Assembly (NCBI GenBank): GCA_016795385.1
Contig: JAEUHI010000064.1
Location: forward strand, 1 to 64,000
DNA length: 64,000 nucleotides
Source of the DNA: Verrucomicrobiales bacterium
Lineage (GTDB): Bacteria; Verrucomicrobiota; Verrucomicrobiia; Verrucomicrobiales; DEV007
Reading direction: 5' to 3'
Shown: one piece after another, positions 16,623-25,487 of the stretch
Position numbering within the stretch: position 1 is the first letter of the stretch
How the letters are laid out: every line of letters begins with the position of its first letter
The notes under the pieces: generated by a model
Database searches by the model: none
Seen by the model: the letters and a program-made list of their open reading frames with translations, nothing else
What the model was told of the DNA's origin: nothing
Made by a program: the position numbers and the translations under genes

Positions 16623-17059
16623 TCTCGGTGGACACCAACATCCTGTTCCCGGCCCTCGAGTCTTCGAACCCCGACCACGCGAAGGCATCGGGCTTTCTTC
16701 GCTCGTTGAGAGAGCGCGATGAGGTCGTGGTCTCCGAATTCGTCCTGTTGGAACTCTACGGGCTGTTGAGAAATCCCGCGGTGCTAGCACGCCCGCTCCC
16801 GGCGGAAAAGGCAGCGTCCATCTGCGAGTCGTTTCGCAGACACCCCCGCTGGCAGGTGATCGGATTTCCGCCCGACAGCCGCTCCTTCCACGACCATTTC
16901 TGGCCGTGGCTGCGTCACGATTCATTCGCCAGACGACGAGCCTTCGACTGGCGGATGGCGCTCTCCTTGGTCCGGCAGGGAGTCACCGAATTCGCCACGG
17001 TGAACGAAAAGGATTTCCAGGACTTCGGGTTCGAGAGAGTGTGGAATCCCCTCAGGTGA
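16619..17059 (+). CDS. PIN-domain toxin, VapC-like endoribonuclease
   Basis: 146 residues. The PIN fold shows the expected acidic positions: D5 in ISVDTNIL, E in EFVLLELYGLL, D in AFDWRMAL, and the N/D pair in ATVNEKDF. Family members cleave tRNA or rRNA when the antitoxin is degraded. Translation is coupled to the antitoxin by ATGA at 16619. The insert between helices 3 and 5 is slightly longer than in the shortest VapC proteins but within range. Confidence 0.88.
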   Translation: MISVDTNILFPALESSNPDHAKASGFLRSLRERDEVVVSEFVLLELYGLLRNPAVLARPLPAEKAASICESFRRHPRWQVIGFPPDSRSFHDHFWPWLRHDSFARRRAFDWRMALSLVRQGVTEFATVNEKDFQDFGFERVWNPLR

Positions 17060-17161
17060 GGAAATCCGATCGATGCGGGAATGATCCGCAATCCTGCTTG
17101 TGATCGGACGGCTTCCGTGTAGCAGTGTCCCCTTTCCAGACCATCCCCTTTTCCAGATCCC

Positions 17162-18391
17162 ATGAGAGTGAAAGCCTTTCCCGCCCTTGTTCCCGCGCCC
17201 GGCGTCGCCGCCGAACTGGCCTCGGTGCCGTACGACGTCATCAACACCGAGGAGGCCCGCGCCCTCGCCGAGGGAAAACCGCACAGCTTCCTCCGCGTCG
17301 AGCGGGCCGAGCTGGAGCTCTCGCCCGAGACCGATCCTTACAGCGAGGAGGTCTACGCCCACGCCAAGGTCAACTTCGAGAAGATGCAGCGCGAGGGCAC
17401 CTTCCTCCGCGAGCCGGTGCCCTGCGTCTACCTCTACCGCCAGATCATGGATGGCCGCGCCCAGACCGGCATCACCCTGGCCTGCCACATCGAGGATTAC
17501 GAGAACGACCTCATCCGCAAGCACGAGAAGACCCGCAAGGTGAAGGAGGACGACCGCACCCGTCTCACCGACGTGCTCAGCGCGAACACCGGTCCGGTCT
17601 TCCTCACCTACAAGGACGTCGCCGCGATCGATGCCTTCGTCGCCGACTGGACCACGACGCACGAGCCCGTGATCGATTTCGTCGATGATGTGAATGTCGG
17701 CCACACCGTCTGGCGCGTCACCGAGGCGGAGGCCGCCCCGATCCTCGAAGCGCTGGGCGAAGTGCCGCTTTCCTACGTCGCCGACGGCCACCACCGCAGC
17801 GCCAGCGCCGCCCGCGTCGGCAAGGAACGCCGCGATGCGAATCCCGATCACGACGGCAGCGAGGGCTACAACTGGTTCCTCGCGGTGATGTTCCCGGCGA
17901 GCCAACTGAAGATCCTCCCCTACAACCGCGTCGTGAAAGATCTCAACGGCATGTCGGCCGATGGATTCCTGAAGCGTCTCGCCGGTGAATTCCGCCTCGA
18001 TTCAAACGGCCAGAAGGTGCCGGATGGTTCGGAGTCGGTCTGCATCTACCTCGAGGGACAATGGCACACCCTGAAGTGGGACGCACCGCAGGCCTCGAAT
18101 CCGATCGACCGGCTCGATGTCTCCTTCCTCCAGGATCACATCCTCACGCCCATGCTCGCGATCGGCGACCCGCGCGTCGACAACCGCATCGACTTCATTG
18201 GCGGCATCCGCGGCACCGCGGAGCTGGAAAAGCGCGTCGACAGCGGCGAGTGGGCGGTGGCCTTCTCGATGTATCCGACGACGGTGCAACAGCTCATCGA
18301 CATCGCCGACGCCGGCGAGATCATGCCGCCGAAGTCGACCTGGTTCGAGCCGAAGCTGCGCTCGGGGCTTTTCGTCTACACGATCGATTGA
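17162..18391 (+). CDS. DUF1015 / SerK-like protein
   Basis: 409 residues, full length for DUF1015. Family motifs: N-terminal 'AELASVPYDVINTEEARALA', the central 'KHEKTRKVKEDDR' stretch, and YVADGHHRSASA, the most conserved block. Archaeal members of this superfamily are free-serine kinases (SerK) with a ParB/sulfiredoxin-like fold, and bacterial members often lie near serA. No serA is in this window, so a role in serine metabolism is inference. Monocistronic; it is convergent with the bifunctional nuclease gene. Confidence 0.88.
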   Translation: MRVKAFPALVPAPGVAAELASVPYDVINTEEARALAEGKPHSFLRVERAELELSPETDPYSEEVYAHAKVNFEKMQREGTFLREPVPCVYLYRQIMDGRAQTGITLACHIEDYENDLIRKHEKTRKVKEDDRTRLTDVLSANTGPVFLTYKDVAAIDAFVADWTTTHEPVIDFVDDVNVGHTVWRVTEAEAAPILEALGEVPLSYVADGHHRSASAARVGKERRDANPDHDGSEGYNWFLAVMFPASQLKILPYNRVVKDLNGMSADGFLKRLAGEFRLDSNGQKVPDGSESVCIYLEGQWHTLKWDAPQASNPIDRLDVSFLQDHILTPMLAIGDPRVDNRIDFIGGIRGTAELEKRVDSGEWAVAFSMYPTTVQQLIDIADAGEIMPPKSTWFEPKLRSGLFVYTID

Positions 18392-18458
18392 TCGGAGGAC
18401 GAGACCCTCTTCACTCCCTCATCCGACAGGGTTCCATCGGCGAAGGGTGCCTTCGGGA

Positions 18459-18935
18459 TCACATCCCGGGGAAACCTTCGTCGGCCTCGTTGTTCGCGTC
18501 CTGCATCTTCTTGAGAACGATGGACATGTCCTCGACCGACTCCCACACGTGGTGGGCGACGTAGATGGGCGCTCCGGCCTGCACGGCGAGGGCGATGCTG
18601 TCGCTCGGGCGCGCGTCGATCTCGACGATCTTGCGCTCATCGAGTTCGTTCTCGGCGATGATGATGAGGCGGGCGAAGAAGACGGTGTCGGTGAAGTCGT
18701 TGATGACGACACGATCGACATGGGCGCCCAGGGCGGTGAGGACGTCGGCGAAGAGATCGTGCGTCTGAGGGCGCGGTTTGGGCGTGCCGTGAAGGAACAT
18801 GTTGATCGCCGAGCCCACGGAATGATCGACGTAGATCACGAAGACCTTTTCGTCATTTCCCAGAAAAATGGCCGAACCCGCGCTCGTCGCGAGAACGTTC
18901 TTCACCTCCACCTGCACCACGGGTTTTCCGATCAT
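18459..18935 (-). CDS. Bifunctional nuclease domain (DUF151) protein
   Basis: 158 residues. BFN/DUF151 proteins show DNase and RNase activity in the characterised plant and bacterial members. Seen here: 'VFVIYVDHSVGSAINMFL', 'PRPQTHDLFADVL', 'VVINDFTDTVFFARLII', and the 'IDARPSDSIALAVQAGAPIY' core that identifies the family. The C-terminal 30 residues are charged and variable. Single gene with its own start at ATG 18935. The role in this organism is unknown. Confidence 0.92.
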   Translation of the reverse strand: MIGKPVVQVEVKNVLATSAGSAIFLGNDEKVFVIYVDHSVGSAINMFLHGTPKPRPQTHDLFADVLTALGAHVDRVVINDFTDTVFFARLIIIAENELDERKIVEIDARPSDSIALAVQAGAPIYVAHHVWESVEDMSIVLKKMQDANNEADEGFPGM

Positions 18936-19005
18936 GTTTGAATGAAAGGTTCACTATGGCGAGGATTTCGCCGCTTGGCAATGCACCATTCCAACCGCTT
19001 CCTTT

Positions 19006-19542
19006 TCAAGGGCGATCCGTCCCGAAACGGGCGCGATGTTCCTCCGTGACGCGGATGTATTTTTCGGCCCAGTGCCGGATCGAGCCCTGCTCGGAGAGGT
19101 CGAGAGCCCTCACGACCTTGGCCGGAGCCCCCATCACGAGCGATCCGGGAGGAATTTCGCGCCCTTTCGGCACGAGTGCGCCGGCCGCAATGATGCTGCG
19201 GGCGCCGATTTTTGCGCCATCCATGACGATGGCTCCCATGCCGACGAGGACTTCATCTCCGATCTCACAGGCGTGGAGGAGGGCGCGGTGCCCGACGGTG
19301 ACAAAACTGCCCACGGTGGTGCCGAGATCACTCGCGAGATGGACGATCGTGCCATCCTGAAGATTGGTTCCTTCACCAATCACAATCCGTTGAATATCAG
19401 CACGCAATACACTCTGATACCACACGCTCGCGGAGGGTCCGAGGACGACGTCACCGAGGACGATGGCACCGGGCGCGACCCAGGCCGTTGGATGAATGTC
19501 AGGGTCTTTGGAGAGATGGTTGCAGACCGGATTTGGCGTCAT
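19006..19542 (-). CDS. Gamma carbonic anhydrase-like hexapeptide protein
   Basis: 178 residues forming a left-handed beta-helix of hexapeptide repeats. The three zinc-ligand histidines of gamma carbonic anhydrases are present: H68 (TIVHLA), H85 (VGHRALLH) and H90. YrdA/PaaY-type members either hydrate CO2 or hydrolyse thioesters; these cannot be separated by eye. Start MTPNPV is chosen because a longer frame upstream reads without protein-like features and crosses into the HU promoter region. Divergent from the HU gene. Confidence 0.9.
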   Translation of the reverse strand: MTPNPVCNHLSKDPDIHPTAWVAPGAIVLGDVVLGPSASVWYQSVLRADIQRIVIGEGTNLQDGTIVHLASDLGTTVGSFVTVGHRALLHACEIGDEVLVGMGAIVMDGAKIGARSIIAAGALVPKGREIPPGSLVMGAPAKVVRALDLSEQGSIRHWAEKYIRVTEEHRARFGTDRP

Positions 19543-19734
19543 GACGGGGAAAAATCGGGGTCGGATCGGGAGACAATTCGCGGGGAAACCTTGAAATTTA
19601 AGCTTGCCAAACAATTTTTCTCTTCGTATTTGGTCGATCAAGAGAGGCGGAAACCGTTGATTTACGGAGGTTTCAAGGTGACTCCACCGCAAAAAACGGC
19701 TAGACTGCCTCCTCACTCAAACTACTACACTGTG

Positions 19735-20010
19735 ATGAACAAGGGAGAACTTATTGATGCAGTCCAGAAAGCGCTCGGCGGAGAAACCTCCAAGAAAGCG
19801 TCCGAAGAAGCCGTGAAAGCGGTTCTTGAATCCATCGCCAAAGGCATCAAGAAGGACGGCAACGTCCAACTGATCGGCTTCGGCACCTTCGAAGTCCGCA
19901 AGCGCGCTGCCCGTACCGGCCGCAACCCCAAGACCGGCGACACCATCAAGATCGCCGCTTCGAAGACCGTCGGCTTCAAGCCTTCGTCCGCTCTCAAGGG
20001 CAAGCTCTGA
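19735..20010 (+). CDS. HU/IHF-family DNA-binding protein
   Basis: 91 residues, standard HU length. N-terminal 'MNKGELIDAVQKALG', the dimer helix 'AVKAVLESIAKGIKKDG', 'GFGTFEVRKRAARTGRNPKT', with the proline-tipped DNA-binding arm, and the closing 'VGFKPSSALKGKL' are all typical. A nucleoid protein that bends DNA. No Shine-Dalgarno precedes the ATG; the leader (CACTCAAACTACTACACTGTG) is A/C-rich, as for several other abundant proteins here. Followed by a strong bidirectional terminator. Confidence 0.95.
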   Translation: MNKGELIDAVQKALGGETSKKASEEAVKAVLESIAKGIKKDGNVQLIGFGTFEVRKRAARTGRNPKTGDTIKIAASKTVGFKPSSALKGKL

Positions 20011-20045
20011 GATCGACGTAGGGAATCAACCCGATTTAAAAACCC

Positions 20046-20081
20046 AAAAAGCGTGGCAGGCCCCCTGCCGCGCTTTTTTGT
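20046..20081. terminator. Bidirectional terminator between HU and YkgJ genes
   Basis: AAAAAGCG-T-GGCAGG pairs with CCTGCC-G-CGCTTTTTT around a CCC loop. The A-run on the left and T-run on the right let it stop transcription from both convergent genes. Confidence 0.9.
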
Positions 20082-20101
20082 TTTCGGCGACCGGTGCGGG
20101 A

Positions 20102-20479
20102 TCAGGATCCGCCCGCGTTGCCGGCACTGTCGCGATCCTTCTTCGGCACGGCGATGGCTTCGCAGGTCTGGCGCCAACCGGGAAAATTCCACTGATTCGG
20201 GAAACCGGCGCATTGGATGGGTTTGACCGGGTTGATGCGGCAATCGATCCCATCGAGAAAGATGCATTCGTGGTTGGGCCGCGAGATGAGCGTGAGTCCG
20301 GTGCGATTCAGCCGCACGTCGGTGTAGCGGGTGATGAAGTCGCTTTCCTCCATCCCGAGATACCCGGCGATGCGCGCGATCTCGGCATCCGAGACCGGCA
20401 CCTCGCCCGGCCAGCGGCAGCAGTTGCCGCAGCGCTGGCAGACGTATTCCATCCCTTCCTCCATGTCGTGGAGACTCAT
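20102..20479 (-). CDS. YkgJ-family cysteine-cluster protein
   Basis: 125 residues. The family signature CxxCxxCC is at C14, C17, C20 and C21 (VCQRCGNCCRW), with further cysteines in 'ECIFLDGIDCRINPVKPIQC'. These are thought to hold zinc or an Fe-S cluster; the biochemical role is not established. The start may instead be at the Met of MEEGMEYV a few codons in. Convergent with HU and divergent from mreB. Confidence 0.88.
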   Translation of the reverse strand: MSLHDMEEGMEYVCQRCGNCCRWPGEVPVSDAEIARIAGYLGMEESDFITRYTDVRLNRTGLTLISRPNHECIFLDGIDCRINPVKPIQCAGFPNQWNFPGWRQTCEAIAVPKKDRDSAGNAGGS

Positions 20480-20685
20480 GCGGGTAGCATGGCGCGGATT
20501 TTGCGTGGCGGCATCTCCCTTTCTCGATGAATCGCGATGGAGAGTCTTTTTGTTGCGGAAGGCACCGTCGCCTTGGCAAACTGGATTCGATGTGTTAGTT
20601 TTACGGTTTTTGGAATAGTTTCGGGCAAATCGAGGGCGTCCTCCTCGCCCGGACCGGATTTTTGCGACCTCTTGTTTTTGATTTC

Positions 20686-21717
20686 ATGATCGGCAAACTC
20701 ATCGGAGCCTTCTCGAGCGACATCGGCATCGATCTTGGGACGGCGAACACGCTCGTCTATGTGCGGGATCATGGAATCGTCCTGAGGGAACCCTCGGTCG
20801 TGGCCGTGAAGTCGGGCACGAATCTGGTCCTCGCGGTGGGCGACGACGCCAAACGCATGCTCGGGCGCACTCCGGGAAACATCGTCGCGGTGCGTCCGCT
20901 GCGCGACGGGGTCATCGCCGACTACGAGGTGACCGAGGCGATGCTGCGCCATTTCATCCGCAAGGTCCACAACCGGCGTCGCTGGATCCGCCCGCGCATC
21001 GTCATCGCGGTGCCTTCGGGGATCACGGAAGTCGAGAAGCGCGCCGTGAACGAATCAGCCGCCGCGGCCGGTGCGCGCGAAGTGCACCTCATCGAGGAGC
21101 CCATGGCCGCCGCGATCGGGGTGGGCCTGCCGGTGCAGGAGGCCGCCGCCAACATGATCGTCGACATCGGCGGAGGCACCACGGAGGTAGCGATCATCTC
21201 GCTCTACGGCCTCGTCTACAGCCGCAGCGTCCGCGTCGCGGGTGATGAGCTGGACGAGGCGATCATCAACTACATGCGTCGCGCCTACAATCTGATGATC
21301 GGCGAACGCACCGCCGAGGAGATCAAGATCCGGATGGGATCGGCTTTTCCCCAACCGAAGGAGACCTCGGTGGAGGTGAAGGGCCGCGATCTCATCGCTG
21401 GTCTCCCCAAAACGATCAAGGTCACCTCGACGGAGATCCGCGAGGCGCTGATGGAGCCTCTGTCCGTCATCGTCGATTCAATCCGCGTGACGCTGGAGCG
21501 CTGCCCCCCCGAGCTTTCCGCCGACCTCGTCGACCGGGGCATCGTCCTCGCCGGCGGAGGCGCTCTCCTGAAGGGCATTGATCAACTCATTTCCGAAGAG
21601 ACCGGGCTGCCCGTCCACATCGCCGAGGATCCGCTCAGCGCCGTGGCCGAAGGCACCGGCAAACTCCTCGACGAACTCGACTTCCTCAAGAAGGTCACCC
21701 AACCGGCGCGCCACTGA
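20686..21717 (+). CDS. mreB: Rod-shape protein MreB
   Basis: 343 residues, standard length. Actin-like ATPase that polymerises under the membrane and guides lateral wall synthesis. Motifs: 'SSDIGIDLGTANTLVYV' (phosphate 1), 'IVDIGGGTTEVAIISL' (phosphate 2), 'VLAGGGALLKGIDQLI' (adenosine loop). Start MIGKLIGAF (ATG 20686) fits the family. First gene of the cell-shape operon mreB-mreC-mreD-PBP2-rng. Confidence 0.97.
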   Translation: MIGKLIGAFSSDIGIDLGTANTLVYVRDHGIVLREPSVVAVKSGTNLVLAVGDDAKRMLGRTPGNIVAVRPLRDGVIADYEVTEAMLRHFIRKVHNRRRWIRPRIVIAVPSGITEVEKRAVNESAAAAGAREVHLIEEPMAAAIGVGLPVQEAAANMIVDIGGGTTEVAIISLYGLVYSRSVRVAGDELDEAIINYMRRAYNLMIGERTAEEIKIRMGSAFPQPKETSVEVKGRDLIAGLPKTIKVTSTEIREALMEPLSVIVDSIRVTLERCPPELSADLVDRGIVLAGGGALLKGIDQLISEETGLPVHIAEDPLSAVAEGTGKLLDELDFLKKVTQPARH

Positions 21718-21755
21718 CGTGACCGCCGCCCCGCCGCCGCGGGGATCGAGATGAC

Positions 21756-22649
21756 ATGAGCCGACTCAACCTCATTTTCCTGATCGCTTTCATCGGGCTG
21801 CTGATCTGGGTGACCTTGTTCAACCCCGGCGCGGTCTCGACGATCCAGCGGGGTGCCCAGATCGCGGCGCGGCCCTTCATGAAAGCGTCGAATGAGATCG
21901 ACACGGCCGTGGCGGGCCTCGGCGGAGAGTCCCTCAGCCCCGCCCAGCTCCGCGAGCGCCTCTCCCAGGCCGAGCAGGAGCGCGACCGCCTCAAGCTCGA
22001 GGTGATCCAGCTCGACGAGATCCTCGAGGAAAACAACCAACTCCGCCGTGCCCTGCAGTATCGGGAAAAATCGCCGCTCTCGCTCGTTGCGGCCCGCGTC
22101 ATCAGCCGCAAACCGGCGCAGTGGTACAACACCCTCGTCATCGACAAAGGGAGCGCCGAGGGCCTCGCCGTCGACAGCCCCGTCATCGTGCCGCTTGGAG
22201 AAGAAGCCGGACTCGTCGGCAAGGTCTCCGAGGTGCTCGGGCCGCATTCGGCCGTCGTCCTCCTCCTCACCGACGAGATGTGCCAGGTCTCCGCGAAGCT
22301 CGAAAACTCGCAGGAGCAAGGCATCCTCAGCGGGCAACGAGGCGCCACCCGCACCCAGCCGAACCTGAAGCTACGCTACCTTTCCAAAGAGGCCGAAGCA
22401 AAACCGGGCTCGAAGGTGCACAGCTCCGGTACCGGCGAGCTCTTCCCCGCCGGCCTCATCCTGGGCGAAGTGGTGAGCCTCACGATCGGGGTGATCGACG
22501 CGGAGGTGATCGTCAAGCCGGTCGTCAATTTCGATGATCTGTCGGATCTTTTTGTGATCCTCCCCTCCCCCTCGCCGGAGGCGGCGGCGCCGGCCACCCC
22601 GGAACCCGCGGCGGAGCCTCTCCCCGCCAAGCCCGTGTCCGCCCAATGA
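21756..22649 (+). CDS. mreC: Rod-shape protein MreC
   Basis: 297 residues. A single N-terminal membrane helix (LIFLIAFIGLLIWVTLF) is followed by a coiled coil (about 60-105, LRERLSQAEQERDRLKLEV) and the periplasmic beta-barrel domain with 'KGSAEGLAVDSPVIV' and 'VSEVLGPHSAVVLLL'. It scaffolds PBP2 with MreB and MreD. The C-terminal 35 residues are Pro/Ala-rich (PSPSPEAAAPATPEPAAE), probably disordered. Its stop overlaps the mreD ATG by four bases. Confidence 0.95.
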   Translation: MSRLNLIFLIAFIGLLIWVTLFNPGAVSTIQRGAQIAARPFMKASNEIDTAVAGLGGESLSPAQLRERLSQAEQERDRLKLEVIQLDEILEENNQLRRALQYREKSPLSLVAARVISRKPAQWYNTLVIDKGSAEGLAVDSPVIVPLGEEAGLVGKVSEVLGPHSAVVLLLTDEMCQVSAKLENSQEQGILSGQRGATRTQPNLKLRYLSKEAEAKPGSKVHSSGTGELFPAGLILGEVVSLTIGVIDAEVIVKPVVNFDDLSDLFVILPSPSPEAAAPATPEPAAEPLPAKPVSAQ

Positions 22650-23239
22650 GATTCTTCATTCTCCTGGGATTCCTGCTGCTGTTCTCCTTCATCGTGCAGG
22701 AGTTTCTGCCCGTCTTCGAGTGGGCCTACGGATCCCGCCTCCTCCTCGTCCACACCGTGTTTCTCGCGGCGGCGGTGGCGGTGCCTTTTCCCGCGATGCT
22801 GACGATGGCTTTCACCGCCGGACTCCTCTGGGACGCCCGCTACCATGTGCCGATCTACCCGGACGAGGCCACGCTCGGCATCCTCACCCAGTCCGAGGTG
22901 CCTTTCGGCTTCACCATTTTCCTCTTCGGCATCACCGGAGCCCTCATCCAGGGCGTGCGCCCTCTTTTCCGCCGCGGGCGGTGGGAACTGCCCGTCTTCA
23001 TGATCGGCCTTTGCACCGGCATCATCCTCCTGCTTGAGTATCTCGTCATCAGCTTCCACCGCGGGGGCCTGGAGGTCTCGCCGGAGTTCTGGTGGAAATT
23101 GCTGATGACGTGCCTGTTTTCTTCTCTCGTTTCGCCCTTTTTGCTGCTACTGTTGAGCCGCGTCGCCGAGCGCATGCGGTATCGGATCCGCATGGACGGT
23201 CTGAAGCGACGCCACACATACGATGGTGACGCATTATAG
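22646..23239 (+). CDS. mreD: MreD-like membrane protein
   Basis: 197 residues with five or six membrane helices (for example FILLGFLLLFSFIVQEF and VFMIGLCTGIILLLEYLVI). Identified as MreD from position, size and topology; sequence conservation in this family is low. It overlaps mreC by four bases and the PBP2 gene by 17, so the block is translationally coupled. A basic C-terminal tail (RRHTYDGDAL) is cytoplasmic. Confidence 0.85.
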   Translation: MRFFILLGFLLLFSFIVQEFLPVFEWAYGSRLLLVHTVFLAAAVAVPFPAMLTMAFTAGLLWDARYHVPIYPDEATLGILTQSEVPFGFTIFLFGITGALIQGVRPLFRRGRWELPVFMIGLCTGIILLLEYLVISFHRGGLEVSPEFWWKLLMTCLFSSLVSPFLLLLLSRVAERMRYRIRMDGLKRRHTYDGDAL

Positions 23240-25394
23240 GTTCCGGCTCTACTTCCTCGCCGTGCTCGTGATGGCAGGGTTTTCCCTGCTCGTCTACCGG
23301 CTGTACCGGATCCAGGTCACGGAATACACGACCTGGGCGGCACGGGTGCCCGGGAGCAAGTTCGAATCCGTCCGCATCCCCGGCATCCGCGGCGAGATCA
23401 AGGACCGCAACGGCCTCACCCTCGTCGACAGCACGCCGACCTACGAATTGCAGTTCGACCTCCGCGAGATCGTCGCCGCCTACCTGAAGACCCACAAAAA
23501 GCTGCCCGAATACACCTGGGAGCGCTTCGACAGCTACGGGCAGAAGGAGATCAAGACCGAGACCGACATCATCGCCGTGGTCGAGGCCACCGTCTTCCCC
23601 GGATTGCAGGAGCAAGGACTCCTCGCCGACTACAGCACCAGCGCGATGCGGGTCCATTACCGCTCCACCCGCGGGGTCGTGCCTTTCACCTTCCGGCGCG
23701 ATCTCAGCTTCAAGGAATTCGCACGTTTTGCGGAGAACAACATCGGCATCCCCGGGGTGACCGTGACCCGGGCGGGACGGCGCCGCTACCTCTACGATTC
23801 CCTCGCCTGCCACATCCTCGGCTACATGAATCTCGCCGACCCGGATCAGGTGCCGGCGGAGCGGAAGCAGGGATTCAACTACTACGTCGGCGATGATTAC
23901 GGCGTGATGGGCGTCGAGAAGACGATGGATCACTACCTGCAGGGCAAGCCGGGCAAGCTGATCCTCGAACGCGACGAGAAAAACAAATTCGTCGGCGAGG
24001 TCAGCCGCACCGATCCCGAGCCAGGTTCGGACGTGTATCTCACGATCGATGCCCGCATCCAGATGGTCGTCGAGCAGAGCCTGCGAAAAGTGCCGCGAGG
24101 GGCCGCCGTCGTGATCGATCCCCGCAATGGCGACGTCCTCGCGATCGCCTCGGTGCCATCCTTCAACCCGAATGTCTTCATCCCCGAGGTGCGCATCGAC
24201 GATTGGAAACGCTACACCGAGGATCCCACCAGCCCGATGTTCAGCCGGGCCATCAATCCCTATTCCCCCGGCTCGACCGGCAAGATCCCCGTGGCCCTCG
24301 CCGGATGCCTCTCGGGCTCGTGCGACCGCAGTTTCTCCTGTGGCGGCGGTGCGCAATACGGGAACAAGTTCATGAAATGCTGGAGCTCCGGCCACGGCAC
24401 CCTCGATCTCAGCGCCGCCATCAAGGTCAGTTGCAACGGCTTTTTCTACCGCTACGCGAACCACACCGGGATCCGGAACATCCAGACGATGACGAATCTT
24501 CTCGGTCTCGGCCGCACCACCGGGATCGAAATCACGGGTGAAAATCCCGGCAACATCCCCAATCCCGAGTGGCTCCGCATGCAGGGGCTGCTCTGGAGCG
24601 ATGCCTTCACCGCCCTCGTCTCGATCGGCCAGGGTGCCACCGAGGCTTCCCCCTTGCAGATGGCGTCCGTCACCGCGTCTGTCGCGAGCGGAGGCAAGGT
24701 CTTCCAGCCTCGTCTCGTCCGGAAAGTCGTCGACAAGGACGGCACCGTGGTGAAAGACGACACACCCATTTTGCGCCACGATCTCACGCGTGAGGGGCTG
24801 AAACCCGAGCACGTCGAACTCGTCAAACGCGGCATGTGGCGCGTCGTGAACGAAGCCGGCGGCACCGCGGGGCGCGCCAAGTCGGAACTGACGACCCTCT
24901 CCGGCAAGACCGGCACCGCCCAGACCGCCAATCCCCAGCAGCCCACGAACGCGTGGTTCATCGCCTTCGCCCCCTACGAGCAACCCGAACTCGCCATCTG
25001 CGTCTTCGTCGAAAACGGCAATTCCGGAGGCGGGGCCGCTTCGCCCATCGCCAAAAACATCGTCGACAACGTCATGGCCATGCAGAAGGGCGCGGAAATC
25101 GAGGTGACCGCGCTCCCCGAGGCCATTGGCGGCACGGATCGTGTCATGAGCGTGGCCTTCGAGGGCAGCGATGTCGCGACCTTCGCCCAGGCCGATGCCG
25201 CCGCCGAAGAATCCGCCGTCGATGTGGCCGCTTTCGTCCCCGACTCCCTTCAGGAACGCAATTTCCGCCCGCTCAGCGGTCTCGCCCAACCCACGATCAA
25301 GGAGAATACCGACTCCCGCGGCCGGGTGGGGCAACTCAATTCCAACCCCGCCCCCAAATTCCGCCCTTTCCAGTGGCTGAAAAAGAAACGATGA
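23223..25394 (+). CDS. mrdA: Penicillin-binding protein 2, elongation transpeptidase
   Basis: 723 residues. A membrane anchor (about 7-27) precedes the PBP dimer domain ('GIRGEIKDRNGLTLVDSTPTY') and the transpeptidase domain. Catalytic motifs: S351-T-G-K354 (usually S-T-F/V-K), S403-C-N405, and K562-T-G564 in SGKTGTAQ. It cross-links lateral-wall peptidoglycan together with RodA; no rodA is in this operon. The 90-residue C-terminal extension after the transpeptidase domain is Ala/Glu-rich and ends in a basic WLKKKR. The gene starts inside mreD. Confidence 0.95.
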   Translation: MVTHYRFRLYFLAVLVMAGFSLLVYRLYRIQVTEYTTWAARVPGSKFESVRIPGIRGEIKDRNGLTLVDSTPTYELQFDLREIVAAYLKTHKKLPEYTWERFDSYGQKEIKTETDIIAVVEATVFPGLQEQGLLADYSTSAMRVHYRSTRGVVPFTFRRDLSFKEFARFAENNIGIPGVTVTRAGRRRYLYDSLACHILGYMNLADPDQVPAERKQGFNYYVGDDYGVMGVEKTMDHYLQGKPGKLILERDEKNKFVGEVSRTDPEPGSDVYLTIDARIQMVVEQSLRKVPRGAAVVIDPRNGDVLAIASVPSFNPNVFIPEVRIDDWKRYTEDPTSPMFSRAINPYSPGSTGKIPVALAGCLSGSCDRSFSCGGGAQYGNKFMKCWSSGHGTLDLSAAIKVSCNGFFYRYANHTGIRNIQTMTNLLGLGRTTGIEITGENPGNIPNPEWLRMQGLLWSDAFTALVSIGQGATEASPLQMASVTASVASGGKVFQPRLVRKVVDKDGTVVKDDTPILRHDLTREGLKPEHVELVKRGMWRVVNEAGGTAGRAKSELTTLSGKTGTAQTANPQQPTNAWFIAFAPYEQPELAICVFVENGNSGGGAASPIAKNIVDNVMAMQKGAEIEVTALPEAIGGTDRVMSVAFEGSDVATFAQADAAAEESAVDVAAFVPDSLQERNFRPLSGLAQPTIKENTDSRGRVGQLNSNPAPKFRPFQWLKKKR

Positions 25395-25487
25395 CTCTCC
25401 CCGGCACCCGTCCCGACGACCGGTGTCCATCCCCTCTCGGCGTCGTGCCGTCCCCTTTCCACCCTTTAACCACCGCTTTTACCCACC

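Noticed and set aside
23049..25430. Leftward 793-codon frame over the PBP2 gene
   Set aside because: It mirrors PBP2, whose S-x-x-K, S-x-N and K-T-G motifs are intact. No start context, no family.
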